A DNA stretch of 64,000 nucleotides from Calliphora vicina (Eukaryota; Arthropoda; Insecta; Diptera; Calliphoridae): contig NC_088782.1 of NCBI RefSeq assembly GCF_958450345.1, positions 102,888,358 through 102,952,357 on the forward strand, in the 5' to 3' direction. Shown here one piece after another: positions 21,594 to 32,723 of the stretch. A program made the translations under genes and the position numbers. The notes beneath the pieces are model-generated. The model was not told the origin of the DNA and did no database searches. It saw nothing but the letters and a program-made list of their open reading frames with translations. How positions within the stretch are numbered: position 1 is the stretch's first letter; each line of letters opens with the position of its first letter.

Positions 21594-23174
21594 CAAATAA
21601 GAGAGCTATATTCGGCTGTGCCTAATCTTATATACCCTTCACCAAATTATACTTCAAAAAACAAATTTTAAATATTTTTAGGTAAAAAAAATTAATTTTT
21701 TTTCGAATTGTTATTTAAAATTTTTTTTTTAAATTATTTAAATTTAAATTTTTTTTTTTAAATTTTAAAAATTTTAAAATTTTTTTTTGTTTTTTAAATT
21801 TATTTCTTTGGTGAATAAAAAAAATTCGGGTTAAAAAATATTTTTTTCCGATTTTGCCCCCATTGGTCTTATATACGTCGTTGCAAAGGTCTTTGAAATA
21901 TCTATCATTAGATATCCATAATGTCTATATTAATGACTTAGTAATCCAGATATACAGTGACAGACATTACAATAGAATCACTACCAATATTTCATTTAAA
22001 ACCAGGAGCAATCATAAGGATTGGTGTGGGCCAGAAAATATAAAAAGGTTTCAAAATGTGTTGTCGACGGACGAAACGACCATTAATTTAATTGGTATTG
22101 ATGATAAGACATGGGTTAGACGTCCAAGAAATGGCAAAAACCAAAAACGTTTAAACATGGTTGGGGAAATATTATTATATGGGGATGCTTTCCTTGGTAT
22201 TGCGTTGGTCCAATTTATTGGATTAAAGAAAATATGGATAAGCACTTGTATATATATAATAGATATTTTGGAGATATATAAATATTTTGGAGAATGTTAT
22301 AAAGCCACATGCAGAATGGAATATGCCCTTAAAATGGCTCTTCCAAAAAATGGGTTTTATATAACAAAATTCATGTTATGGAATGGCCTTCTCAATAACC
22401 AGACTTAAATCCTATGGAAAATAGTAAAAGACAATCTCGGACTTGAAAAATTGAAAAACAAGGAAGAACTTTGGCAGAAAATTCAGGAAATATGGTATGC
22501 AATTTCCCGATCTACATGCGAAAGTTTGTTAAATTCAATCCCCAAAAGATTTGATGCTGTTATTAGAAATAATTGATATGCAACAAAATATTAAGAAAAC
22601 AACGAATTCTTATGATGATTTTTTATTTTTAATCATTTTAAGACTGAATGATTTTCTATTTGAATGTCGCAGATTTTATTTAGTCTTTTAGATTTGACAT
22701 CGTTTTTAACATAAGAATGTGTTATTTTTTTATTTTGTTTTTTTCTATTTATTGCTTACGTTATGAGCATTAATATATAATGAACAAATTTTAAATTTTG
22801 AAATCAAATTTTGTAGTTTTACCGCTTTAATCGAATTCATATGTAGTGATTCTATTGTACTGTCCGTCACTGTAGGTCAAAAATAGAGGTTGTCCTGGTT
22901 TTTTCCTCATATCTCTGCTATTTGTGGACCGATTTTTCTGATTTTAAATAGCATGACTGACCGAATTATAAAATGTCTGATAGAATTATTGAAGATTTGG
23001 GTCCCCAAGATATCTGGAGTCTTCAGAAAATTGATTTCAACAGACAGACAGACAGACGGTATCTATAAGGATCCAGAATATATATACTTTATAGGGTCGG
23101 AAAATTATATTGTGGAAATTACAAACGGAATGACAAAACTTATATATGCCCTTCTCACGAAGGTGAAGGGTATA
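21594..23174 (+). mobile_element. Helentron-like family B element with nested Tc1 element
   Basis: The head CAAATAAGAGAGC, the hairpin and TATACCCTTCACC start at 21594. A/T-only tracts follow, then the GACCCATTG-like and CTTTGAAATATCTATC blocks, interrupted at 21955-22872 by a Tc1-like element. B resumes at GGTCAAAAATAGAGG, then CAGACAGACAGACGG (23041), the GGATCC..TATATACTTTATAGGG block and a 3' hairpin ending GGTGAAGGGTATAC at 23174. It is complete apart from the insertion. Confidence 0.85.
21955..22872 (+). mobile_element. Tc1-like element, 918 bp, internally deleted, TA target duplication
   Basis: Terminal inverted repeats begin CAGTGACRGACAKTACAATA and extend to about 40 bases, including GAATCACTAC. 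TA duplications sit at 21953-21954 and 22873-22874. The interior is a broken transposase on the plus strand: the STDETTINL block with the first catalytic Asp near 22069-22078, then W-V-R-R-P and, in other frames, a G-W-G-x-I-I-I-W-G-C-F block. A deleted region follows where the second Asp should be. Then come P-D-L-N-P-M-E-N (about 22401-22424, after an in-frame stop) with the third acidic residue, and a C-terminus ending at TGA near 22574. The N-terminal DNA-binding domain is missing. It is dead by several stops, frameshifts and deletions. Confidence 0.88.
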
Positions 23175-23645
23175 CAAATTTGTCTGAATAGGGGTTATTT
23201 GGGGCGGAGTAGGATCATTTATGGACCGATCCTCACGAAAGTTGGCAAAAAGAATTAGGTTCATATAAAACTTGTTTAAGTCCAATTTCATCACAATATT
23301 AATTATTATTTACACGACAATTGTGAATGTTCAAGTCATTTTCTGAGGAGGACCTTTTATGGGGACTTGGGACAAATGTTGGTCGATTTCCGCCAAACTT
23401 TATAGTATAATTACAAAGTAATTAAAACTAATTTGTGCAAAATTTTATCAGGATTGCCGCATAATCCACATATTTATGACAGCTCAAACAGTATTCCGTG
23501 GGGACATTTGAAAGGTGGTTTCAATATCAAACAAACCTTATCAACAGAGAGTATTTGTGGAAAATTTCAGCCAGATAGGTTATTTTGTTTGGGCCCTATC
23601 GTGTTTTCAACAGGCAGACAGACAGATGGACCTAGCTAGATCGTC
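23175..23645 (+). mobile_element. Helentron-like fragment of an A/C-related family
   Basis: It has the same body grammar as families A and C (ATTTATGGACCGATCC at 23217, TATGGGGACTTGGG at 23359). Further on are AATTTCAGCCAGATAGG, and CAGGCAGACAGACAGATGG (23609) followed by TAGCTAGATCGTC. Units are more diverged than in A and no head or 3' hairpin is seen. The frames 23433-23639 and 23515-23757 are by-products. Confidence 0.45.
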
Positions 23646-24455
23646 TAGCTATTTAAAAATCGTAACCGCTTTCGGATTGAATTCAATCGTCATATACTCC
23701 CATCTAGCAGGAATAGAGGATAACTTAAAACATTCTGATGAAATCCTCAAAAACTAAGATGATATAGATATTATTGAAATAAAACCATTATTAACAGAAT
23801 AGGTTTGAGTGATGTCAGAATAAGGATAAGTGCTAAGAATAAAGTCAGAACGCACAGAGTTGCACTTTATTATACTGGTATTTTTTAGAAATATTATTGT
23901 TACTAAACCCTAACGGAGTTTCATGCCAAGTTAATGGAGCATGAATGGCTAGTTATGAATGGTGAATCGGGTACCATTCCCAAAATGGAGGAGATAGCTC
24001 TGCTCTCTGATGGGGAGCTAGATATCACTGTGATATCTACTAACTGTTAGAAGGCATATTGATCACCGAGTATTTAGGGACCTTCCTTGATAACAAGTTA
24101 TCATGGTAGAAGAATACTCAGGAAAAGCTTGAAAGGGGTCTCAATACCTACTAAACCATCAGGAACTCTATTGGTAACAATTGGGGACTGCGACCAGGCA
24201 TTGTAAATTGAATTTACACATCGGTTGTGAAGCTCATTATTTCTTATAATTCTACAGTTTGGTGGAATTCAATGAGAAAAAATAGTTATGGGAAGGTACT
24301 CAGTAAAGCATTGCATATAATCCTTAACTTATAGCCAATTGAGGAATATGTGGCAAGTATGGCGGCTAGGAACTTGCTTAGACTCTTTGAGTTTTCTCTG
24401 GTAAGACCAAAGCGATTAGGTTACTCGTAAATTTTGTACCACGTAGGTATAATTT

Positions 24456-24504
24456 CCAAAATCCCAGTAGGGATGCTAGCCTAACATCCCTACTGGGATT
24501 TTGG
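24456..24504. repeat. Perfect inverted repeat, 20-bp arms, 9-nt loop
   Basis: Arms at 24456-24475 (CCAAAATCCCAGTAGGGATG) and 24485-24504 are exact reverse complements. It sits inside the decayed RT/RNase H region, so it is a local inverted duplication rather than a regulatory site. Confidence 0.9.
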
Positions 24505-25078
24505 GTCATAGGGTAACGACTTTAGTCTTCACCTCCAATTGTGTTTCTAAATAGGGACGAGTGGTTAAAATCTGATCCATCTCACTGATGGATCCAAAAT
24601 GGACTCGCAAATGAATGCAGCAATCTGGTATGTCATGGACTTGATAAGGGTACACGTCACAGAGGAGACAATTTATGTAGATAGCACTGAGGGCTTTGAA
24701 TTGCCATATGGTTCACTCGAGAATAGTGCTGAACTGTAAGAGGGCTCTGGTTGCATTAATGGAACTATACACAATCTGATTGTGTTGGGTATCAAGGCAC
24801 TGTAACCTACAGGGAAATGAGATAGCAGATGAACTGGCCAGGCAGGTTTCGGATCTGGACTGTTTTAAGAGGGATGCTACCAATAAGCTACTATTAAAAG
24901 TTGATCTTCGAAAGATCCCGGGACTATACGAATGAATCCTAGCGTAGTAGGATGTATTGCAGAGTGTCCAGGGCTATTTGGCTAAAGTTGGATGTAAAGA
25001 TATCCAGAACACTAATTGGGTTGGATATGAAAAGTCTCAGGTCATTAATATGAGTGATAACCGGGCAATGTTGGTACC

Positions 25079-25530
25079 ATGAAAAAACTCCCAAATGAAA
25101 TAACTCCCAACGAAAAAATTAAATAACAACCAACAAATTTTTCATACAACTTAGGACTTATTTCATTATGAAACAACTCCTAACGCATAGGATGTTATTT
25201 CATAATTTTTTGTTGGGAATTATTTCATAATGCAATAACTCCCAATGAAACAACTCCCAATGAAATTTTTGTTGGGTTTTATTTCATATTATTGTGGGAA
25301 TTAGGAGTTATTTCATTGTATTGGGAGTTATTTCATTTTTGTTGGGTTCTACTTTGCAAAAGCAGAACCCATAAATTTCAAAAACTGTCATCACTCAGAA
25401 AATTTGTGCTGCATTGCTGGCCTTCGGCCGGGCTCTAAGCCAGAATTTGATACACCCCGGAGGAGAAAACCATAGCGCACGACCGAAGGCCGGCTTTTCT
25501 GAGAGAAGCCAGTTTTTGATACACCCCTTC
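25079..25530. repeat. Insertion with TGAAATAACTCCCAA motif cluster and GC-rich duplication
   Basis: The first part (25080-25346) contains TGAAATAACTCCCAA or its complement TTGGGAGTTATTTCA again and again. The left half is mostly in one orientation and the right half mostly in the other, like a long imperfect inverted repeat. The second part (25362-25530) is GC-rich. GGCCTTCGGCC and GACCGAAGGCC are inverted relative to each other, while AAGCCAGAATTTGATACACC and AAGCCAGTTTTTGATACACC are direct repeats 90 bases apart. The whole block interrupts the retrotransposon tail. Confidence 0.6.
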
Positions 25531-25755
25531 ATTGGTAAAAGGTATATGGGCGCACAGGACTTCTGTATTGAGGAACTAGAAACAGTTGAACATATTCTAT
25601 GAAAATATACTAGAATACAGGGTTTCAGGCAAAAATAGCTAGGGTAAAGATTCCACGATGAACTGGTGGATTAGAACTTAGAGGAATAGGCTAGCTATTT
25701 TTAGGTCACGGGACTGTGTGAATCCCAGTCTATACTCATTTTCTATCATTCTTAT

Positions 25756-26395
25756 TATAACCTTCACCTTCGTGAGAATGGTAATTGAAATTTCCACAAT
25801 ATAATTTTCCGACCCTATAAAGTATATATATCTGGATCCTTATAGATAGCGGATTCGATGAAGCAATGTCCGTCTGTCTGTTGAAATCAATTTTCTGAAG
25901 ACCCCAGATATCTTCGGGATCCAAGTCTTCAATAATTATGTCAGACATGCTTTCGAGAAGTTTCCTATTTAGATTCTGCAAAATTGGTCCACAAATTGCT
26001 GAGATATGAGGAAAAAACCAGGACAACCTCGATTTTTTGCATATTTTTGACCTATATCTGGATTAGACATTAATATAGACAATATGGATATCCAATGATA
26101 GATATTTCAAAGACCATTGCAACGACGTATATAAGACTGTAGGAAGTTGGACCTACAATGGGTCAAAATCGGTAAAAAAAAATATGTTTTAAACCGAATT
26201 TTGTTTTTACCAAAAAAAATTTTAAAAACAAAAATATTTTTTTTTTTAAATTCAAAAAATTTAAAATAAGTCGAAAAAATTAAAAAAAAAAAATAAATTT
26301 TGTTTACTTAAAAATATTTAAAATTTCTATTTTGAAGTTTAATTTGGTGAAGGGTATATAAGATTCGGCACAGCCGAATATAGCTCTCTTACTAG
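25756..26395 (-). mobile_element. Helentron-like family B element
   Basis: The 3' end TATAACCTTCACCTTCG, with the hairpin partner slightly decayed, is at 25756. The CCGACCCTATAA block, GGATCC, the GTCY run (25868-25880), CTTCGGGATCC, the A/T tract and the head ending AACTAGTAAGAGAGC (26395, read on minus) follow. The hairpin GGCTGTGCC and TATACCCTTCACC are intact. The frame 25736-26026 is a by-product. Confidence 0.85.
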
Positions 26396-27277
26396 TTTTT
26401 TCTTATTTTTCTTTGGAGTTACGCAAAAGAACACTATTGGTACATTTTCTTTATTATAATAGTACTTTTTGAATATGTTACAAGATCAGCATTTAAAAAG
26501 CAACTTTGTTAAAACAAAACAAAATAAACAAATTTAATATACTTGTCAACATGTTACAACTTTCTTTAAATTCACACTCCTCATAATGGGTTAATTGTGG
26601 TGAGCAAATATTCACAAACAATGTGTTGGATTAGAAATTATGTATGTAATTTTTGGGCAAAATAAGTATTTTCCTGGAAATCAGAATCTTTTTTTGTTTT
26701 TTTCTCTGTACATTCAACTTCATTTGATTGACATTGTTGTTATTGGTGGTGTCGGATATTGTGTTTTTTTCCCCCGCTTTGTTATTGCTTTCATCATGAT
26801 ATTGTTATTATTATCATTGTGTTGGCTTCTAATATGTATTTAGTTTTTGTTTGTATTTCAAAGTGTGTGCTTTTTTTTTGGTTTTTCTGGTTTGGGTTTT
26901 GTAATATTATTATTTAAACATGATTATTGATGAATGCCAATGGCCAGCACCGAATACAATAAAAGCATATGTTTTTATCAGAGATTTTTATTTTTTTGGT
27001 ATTTATGTCTATCCATCTGTCTATCTATCAATCTGTTTATTTTATAACAGAATACATACATATTTATTTGATATGCGGAAAAAGTAATTTAATTTGTTTG
27101 AAATTTGCAAGAGTGTTTAAATTAATACAATTTGTATGCGCACCACCAAAAAAGATGCGGGGTATAGATTTGGTCATTTAGTTTGTAAAACATCATAATA
27201 TTGGTCACAGACCAATTGCTAACAGGTTGCACATTTTTAAAATTTTCAGCTTTTATTTTGAAATATTTGTTGAATAT
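26396..27277. other. AT-rich interval, nothing recognised
   Basis: This is T-rich on the plus strand, with a few short frames (26640-26843, 26969-27181) of low complexity. It includes a short TCTATCTATC-type run at about 27005-27035. No repeat ends are visible. Confidence 0.55.
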
Positions 27278-27768
27278 AAATTTGTTAGGAACCGTAAATA
27301 ACAGTTAGCCATAAAATGTAAACTCAAAAACTCTTCCACGGGGACCTATAGTGTCATATACCAATAGATTCGTATTGAAGTGCTATTCTCAACTCGAGAG
27401 TTAACAGTTATTTTTCAACGTAAAAATAAAAGTTCAGATGAAACTGTTAAAAAGAGAGTTTTAATTAGCCGTCATAAAAAAACTCATTTGAGGAGTTTTA
27501 TTTTTTTCCCTTCATAAAGAAAAACACATTTTTTTTTTTTTTTATGAGAACTATCAATAATTTGTTCAAATCTTAAATCTAAATATTAATTTTTATTTAC
27601 GTCCCACCACAGTTGGACGAAAAATTATGTTTAATTTATAGATTCTATCATCAGCGTAGGTCTGTTGGATTCCTTCTTCTTAGTCGGATGTAGCCATTAC
27701 TTCTCATTAATGTTCGTGCAAGTGGGTTTGGGTGAACTTCTAACTTTTTCAAATATGACTCTGCTTGT

Positions 27769-28150
27769 TATACCCTTCACCTTCGTGAGAAGGGTATACA
27801 TAAGATTGTCATTCCGTTTGTAATTTCTACATTTTTCATTTCCGACCCTATAAAGTATATATATTCTGGATCCTTATAGATAGCGGAGTCGATTAAGCCA
27901 TGTCCGTCTGTCTGTCTGTTGAAATCAATTTTCTGAAGACCCCAGATATCTTCGGGATCCAAATCTTCAATAATTCTGTCAGACATGCTTTCGAGAAGTT
28001 TGCTATTTAAAATCAGCAAAATCGGTCCATAAATAACGGAGATATGAGCAAAAAACCGGGACAACCTCGTATAATTTGTGAAGGGTATATAAGTATAATT
28101 TGGTGAAGGGTATATAAGATTCGGCACAGCCGAATATAGCTCTCTTACTT
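27769..28150 (-). mobile_element. Helentron-like family B element, short deletion form
   Basis: Both ends are present: TATACCCTTCACCTTCG hairpin at 27769 and the head with AAGAGAGC at 28150. The A/T-rich interior is deleted, so the CGGGACAACCTCG block joins straight to the head. The 20-bp stretch around GTGAAGGGTATATAAG is duplicated at the join (28079 and 28102). The GTCY run is at 27902-27917. Confidence 0.85.
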
Positions 28151-28151
28151 T

Positions 28152-28353
28152 GTAGTAATTTTAACTTCATTTGAGTAAATTTCGTAACTATATGTTTTTT
28201 CCAGGTAAGACGTCGGTCTAGATGCAGACCTAAATATTTAACATCAGTTTGTTGAGGTATTATATGATTATTTATTAGGTTTGGAGGGCACGATTCTCTA
28301 CGAAATGTGAATGTAAGATGTATACATTTTTGCTCGTTTACTATTAAACACAT
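28152..28353 (-). pseudogene. Jockey-type reverse transcriptase fragment
   Basis: The frame read from 28353 downwards gives V-N-E-Q-K-C-I-H-L-T-F-T, then N-x-x-I-I-P, then V-K-Y-L-G-L-H-L-D-R-R-L-T-W-K-K-H-I. This is the conserved region after the catalytic core in Jockey-clade RTs. It runs into family B sequence at about 28150, which explains the 116-codon hybrid frame down to 28003. There is no YADD motif and it is only about 65 residues long. Confidence 0.7.
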
Positions 28354-28689
28354 TTGAGGAGTTTTATTTTTCTTGTCAGAAAATAAAACTCATTTGAGGA
28401 CATTAATTTTTCCCGTCAGAAAAAAAATGTTCTTTAGGTTTTAATTTACATCAAATGAATTTTTTTTCTGACGGGAAAAATAAAGCTCCTCAAATGAGTT
28501 TTATTTTATGACGGGAAAATAAAACTCCTCAAATGAGTTTTATTTTATGACGGCAAATTAAAACTCCCTTTTTAACAGTTTCATCCGAACTTTTATTTTT
28601 ATATAGAAAATAATTGTTACAGATGGATTTTTATTTTTAAAGTTGTGATATAACTTATTACCATTACGGTCCCTGAAATTTATTCATGC

Positions 28690-29495
28690 CTTTTTATGCC
28701 TTTATTATGGCCTTTTCCCATCTTTCTGGCAACATATGAATTCCGAGTCAAAAGAACTGCTCATCTTTTGAGGCCAAGAATGAATCAAGCCAATATTGAA
28801 TACTCTGTTCCAAAGTGAAGCGTATCCCAGAGATAGCGCTTCGCATTGCGCGAATAAATAGTAATCGGTCGGCACACGGTATGGACTATAAAGCAGGTGA
28901 AGCAAAACTTCTCAACCACTTCATTCTAAATACTTTTTAACAGGTATTGCAACATGTGGATTAGTTGCGTTCGATACAGGTTTCATGTGATAGTCTGGTC
29001 TTTGCTACCACCAAATATTCGGCTTTGGTATCGATTTGACAGGTTGTTCGGGCTTCACATACGATCTCTTACGCTTCGGTAATGATTCGGTGCAAAAGTG
29101 ATTTTCTTATATAGTGTTCAGGCATCATTTCTGACATTCAAAATCGTCTTTCAATGTATCTCGGCTTCAATTCGTATGGTACCCAATTTCTTAGCTTTGG
29201 ATGAATCCTGGTGCTTTCAAACGCTTTGAAATTGCTGCCTAAATAGCTCCCAATGATCTTGCAAGGCCTTGTTCAGTTTTACAATAATCTTCATGGAGTA
29301 ATGCCTCCAATTGTTGGTCTTCATACCTTTTTTGGCTGGTCTGAGGGATCTTTGTATTTGTCCGTATCAAAATCACTACTTCTTAACCGCACAAACCATC
29401 TCTCATACATTGATACCGATGGAACACATTCACCATAAGCTTTGGTGGGCAATCGGTTTGCTACAGCGACACTTTTTTCGAATTAAAGAAGTAAA
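28690..29495 (-). pseudogene. mariner transposase, mauritiana-like, decayed
   Basis: On the minus strand from 29495 there is an N-terminal L-L-Y-F-F-like start, an R-W-F-V-R-L-like block near 29340 and K-x-Y-E-D-Q-Q-L-E-A-L-L near 29290. The text matching N-W-V-P-Y-E-L-K-P-R-Y-I-E-R-R is near 29150. The segment with the first catalytic Asp is deleted (it jumps from R-I-I-T-E to K-R-K-R-S-Y). Frame 28905-28705 reads L-L-Y-S-P-Y-R-V-P-T-D-Y-Y-L-F, in which the third catalytic Asp of the S-P-D motif is Tyr. The C-terminus ends near 28700. It is more complete than the copy at 10869 but has frameshifts and lacks catalytic residues. Confidence 0.8.
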
Positions 29496-29642
29496 CAAAA
29501 ATTTCCAACATATGACCCTTTGTTGGAAAAAAATTCTACATTTTCGAAGAAAAAAAAACTTTGTTGTTTGCACTATAATAATCAATAACTATATGAGAAT
29601 AAATGACAGATATAAACCCTTCAGAATGACATATAAATTATT

Positions 29643-30355
29643 AAGTAAGAAAGTATGGTCGGTCAAGCCAAACCATATAAAAACCTACACTAATTAAATG
29701 AGCAAAAACATTTTTGTTTTAAAATATCAATAATTTATATTCGTGAGTGATTTTAGAAAGTGGGCCTTATATGGAACCAATTATTTACCGATCACCATGA
29801 AATTAGGTTGTATGATTTATGTCTTAATGAAAGTTATTTATGTTGAATTTTGTGTGCATACCAACATTTTTAAGAGATTTATGCACTTTAAAGTGATTTT
29901 CGGAAGCGGGTCTAGATGGGAGGTATGACTAGTTATGGACCGATCGTAACAAAATTTGGTGACATGAATTTTGTATATATAAGACATATTTGGAGCGAAA
30001 TTTGTGGAAATACATATATAAATTAAACATTTATGACCAATAAAGTCCAATTTCGGGAGGACATTTGTATGGGGGCTAGGTGAAATAATGAACCGATTTC
30101 AACCAGTTTTAATAGGCTTGATCCTTGGGCCGAAAAAATTATATGTACCAAATTTTATCGAAATATCTTGAAAATTGCGACCTGCACAAGTCTTACATGG
30201 ACAGCCAGCCAGCCAGACAGACAGTCGACTCGAAGAGTGATTCTAAGACGATCGGTATATTTTTAAGGTGGGTGTTAGACCAATATTTTTGGGTGGTACA
30301 AACATCTGCACAAACGCATTATACCCTCCCCACTATGGTGGTGTTCGGTATAAAA
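29643..30355 (+). mobile_element. Helentron-like family C element
   Basis: The head AAGTAAGAAAGTATGGTCGG (hairpin partner partly lost) is followed by ACCTACACTAATTAAA. Body units have TATATGGAACC, TAGATGGGAGGTATGACTAG and TATGGGGGCTAGGTG about 150 bases apart. TTGCGACCTGCAC and a short GTCY-like CAGACAGACAG (30218) follow, then a 3' end TATACCCTCCCCAC..GTGGTG at about 30320-30350. The frame 30125-30424 is a by-product. Confidence 0.8.
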
Positions 30356-31879
30356 ACAAAAACCGTTTTCAAAAGATACGCCTTCTGTTGTAAATCCCTA
30401 ATTTTTAAGTCATGCATCCAATAATTTTTCTTGGAAAATATTGCTACTTTGATCAAAAACTCGAAACTTGAAACTTTGCTAAAAAATTCTAGTTTTTAGA
30501 TAACTGAGGAGCCGCAGAAAAAAGATACTTTTTTGAAAATTTAAAATTTTTGGAAATTATTAAAATACCAAAAAATTAGTTTGTAAACAAATTCGATAAA
30601 GTTCCTTTTGTATAGTGGCTCCTCAACTGAGAATAGTTTTATGCCTTGTTGGCACTGAAACTGCAAAAACTTTAAAAAAAGCCACCATATTTATCATATA
30701 TTAGGAATAGTTGGTGTAATAAATCATCTAGAAAACTGTCTTTTAGGCAAAATATTTTCATATGTCCATTTCATACCATCTCATTAATAAATTTATTTGT
30801 TTTCTATATATTTTCAGTATATTGTGAATTCAAATGTTTCCATAGCTGTTGTGTTGTATAAGCAAGTAAGTAGATATTTATCAGTGTTTATAAATCAAAA
30901 TCTCAAATAGAAGAAGAATAACAATGGAAGAAACATAAAAAATCAATTCACTTAATTTTCATTACTTAATTTTGCCCCATCTCTAGAGGCCCTCGCTCAA
31001 GCAAATGAAATATGTAGTAAATAGACAAACGCAGTTGACAGGCTGTAGTAAATGGATATTTACGAAACAAAAAAATAAAAACATTTTAAAATTTTGTATA
31101 AAAAAAAAATTAATTTAAATTTTCAAACATTAAAACAAATGACCAGGGTAAACTTTCAGCGGATCTACCAACTTTTCGCTCCCACTATAACCACATATTT
31201 TACTCTATTTATGCATATTTGTTTAACTAATACTCTTGCCAAATGTTTAGTTTAAGTAAGTACGAGTATTAAATAATATTTATTTAGTTGTTTAACATCA
31301 AACATTAACAATATGTTTGTTTGCTGATTCGACTCAAGAGAATTGCATTAATGCATATTTCCATTTCTATTTACTTTTGCCTTTTTGCTGTTGTTTTTCA
31401 AAGCTGTTATCTTAAAATGATTATCAACAAGTTTTTTTTTTGTTGTTTTCCAGACATTATGGTAAAAGTTAATGTTTTGTTGTTATTCCGAAGATAAATG
31501 ATTGGAATTCCAATGAAAAATATCAACACGGGACTACACCCCCAAACAAAAACACACACTATCAGTTATCTTATGTACAATGAAATTTGTAGTGAAAAGA
31601 GGAAAAAACAATTTTATTCAAAGTTCTGTAGAAGCTTTTAACAATGTGAATTTCATTACTCATGCCACAAACAGATTTTCTGCGTTAGACCATTTGTCAA
31701 AAACAGTAGAACATTAATAAAATACGAGGTCGATTGTATTGGATAAAATAAAATATAAGGCGTAATTTGTATTCGTATTGAAGTCAATAGAATATTGAAT
31801 GTGTCATAATTAATTTAAGTTAAGTTACATAATTATGTTAGCTTCAAGTAGGAGGCTTACAGTTGATTTTTCTTACAAT
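30356..31879. other. AT-rich interval, nothing recognised
   Basis: TGAGGAGCC at 30507 and GGCTCCTCA at 30619 are an inverted pair 100 bases apart that could bound a small element. Otherwise there is only AT-rich unique-looking sequence. Confidence 0.5.
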
Positions 31880-32375
31880 AAGAACAGAACCGAAACCGAA
31901 AACCGAAAACAGGTCAACAGGTTTTTTCATCTTTGTGAACTCCACCGGTTTCGGTTTTTTTAACTTTTCGGTTAAACCGGTTTTAATGAAATATATTTTC
32001 TAAAGCTCATTCAAATATACATATTTATGAAAAACTTTGATACCTTTTTTAAAAATATTGATTTATTTTATAGAAAATTATAGCATTGGACAATATTAAG
32101 AATTCAAAAATGCTAAATTTCCGAAGATTTCGTAAACAATTCTTAACACATTTCCTATTAGCGTCCACAAATAAAAACAAATTTAAGGAACCCTTTTTCA
32201 TATTAAAAACAAATTAATTAAACCGGTTAACCGATTATTTTTAAGACAAAAACCGAAACCGTTTAAATGGCTTTTTTAAAAGACAATAATCAAAACCGGT
32301 TTTTTCAAAAACACACTTTTTCGGTTAAACCGGAAACCGGGTTTTAAAATTTGCCGGTTTTTTGGACACTCTAAG
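31880..32375. repeat. Repeat rich in AACCGGTT and CCGAAACCG words
   Basis: Over about 490 bases, CCGGTTT, AACCGG and CGGTTAAACCGG occur many times in both orientations. The ends are GAACAGAACCGAAACCG on the left and, inverted, GTCCAAAAAACCGGC on the right. The arrangement resembles a short element whose ends are internally repetitive and self-complementary. No target duplication was identified. Confidence 0.5.
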
Positions 32376-32559
32376 CATGATATTGCAGAAAGCTGCCTTA
32401 TAGAGAGAAATTGGAGCAATATATTGAAAAACTATTTTTGTTCTCATTAAAATACAATGTTTACTACAATCATTAATTTTACAAATTTACTAGTTGAGAT
32501 GTTAGTTCGTCAAGTTTCTCCAACCCTGCCTGTTCTTATTTATTTGCAAATAAAATATC

Positions 32560-32723
32560 TAAATTTGTACTGCATACTTTAGGGGCTTTTAGCCGTAATT
32601 TTTTTTATTTTTTTTTCTTTACAAACCATCTCCTGAAAATTTCGAATCGAATAAAAAAAATCAGCCAAATCGCTCCAGCCGTTCTCACGTGATGAAATTA
32701 CATATATACATGGACCATTTCAT
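32560..32723 (+). repeat. Possible RTE-type retroelement 3' tail
   Basis: AAATCGCTCCAGCCGTTCTC followed by ACGTGATGAAATTACATATA is the kind of 3' tail seen on insect RTE-like LINEs and their SINEs. It ends at the family A hairpin at 32724. No RT sequence is attached. Confidence 0.35.

Larger units (their letters stand above)
23930..25690 (+). pseudogene. Non-LTR retrotransposon RT C-terminus plus RNase H, decayed
   Basis: Fragments in changing frames give E-Y-L-G-T-F-L-D-N-K-L-S-W (24068 on) with a TAG right after, then the G-N-N-W-G-L-R-P block and I-Y-T-S-V-V-K-L-I (about 24210). An RNase H domain follows, with T-D-G-S-K (24583-24597) and, near 24786-24845, WVSRHCNLQGNEIADELARQ. The Cys-rich tail D-F-C-I-E-E-L-E-T-V-E-H-I-L appears at about 25558-25600 after an insertion (25079-25530). 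An RT followed by RNase H suggests the I/R1/LOA side of the Jockey superfamily. Many stops and frameshifts make it non-functional. Confidence 0.75.
27286..28675. mobile_element. hAT-like TIR element, 1390 bp, with nested B element and RT fragment
   Basis: The left terminus is TAGGAACCGTAA and the right terminus, inverted, is CAGGGACCGTAA. The flanking 8-mers AAATTTGT (27278-27285) and AAATTTAT (28676-28683) match at 7 of 8 positions, as expected for a hAT target duplication. Subterminal blocks are inverted copies of each other (AAAGTTCRGATGAAACTG at 27430 and about 28583). The right side has three or four copies of a CTCCTCAAATGAGTTTTATT unit. Inside sit a deleted family B copy and a Jockey-type RT fragment. 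No transposase is visible, so it is non-autonomous. Confidence 0.7.

Noticed and set aside
21854..22408. A 184-codon frame that looks like a long gene
   Set aside because: It is a chance fusion of family B sequence with the broken transposase of the nested Tc1-like element.
28003..28353. A 116-codon frame with RT similarity
   Set aside because: Only the first part (down to about 28150) is reverse transcriptase; the rest is family B sequence read through. Only the fragment is annotated.
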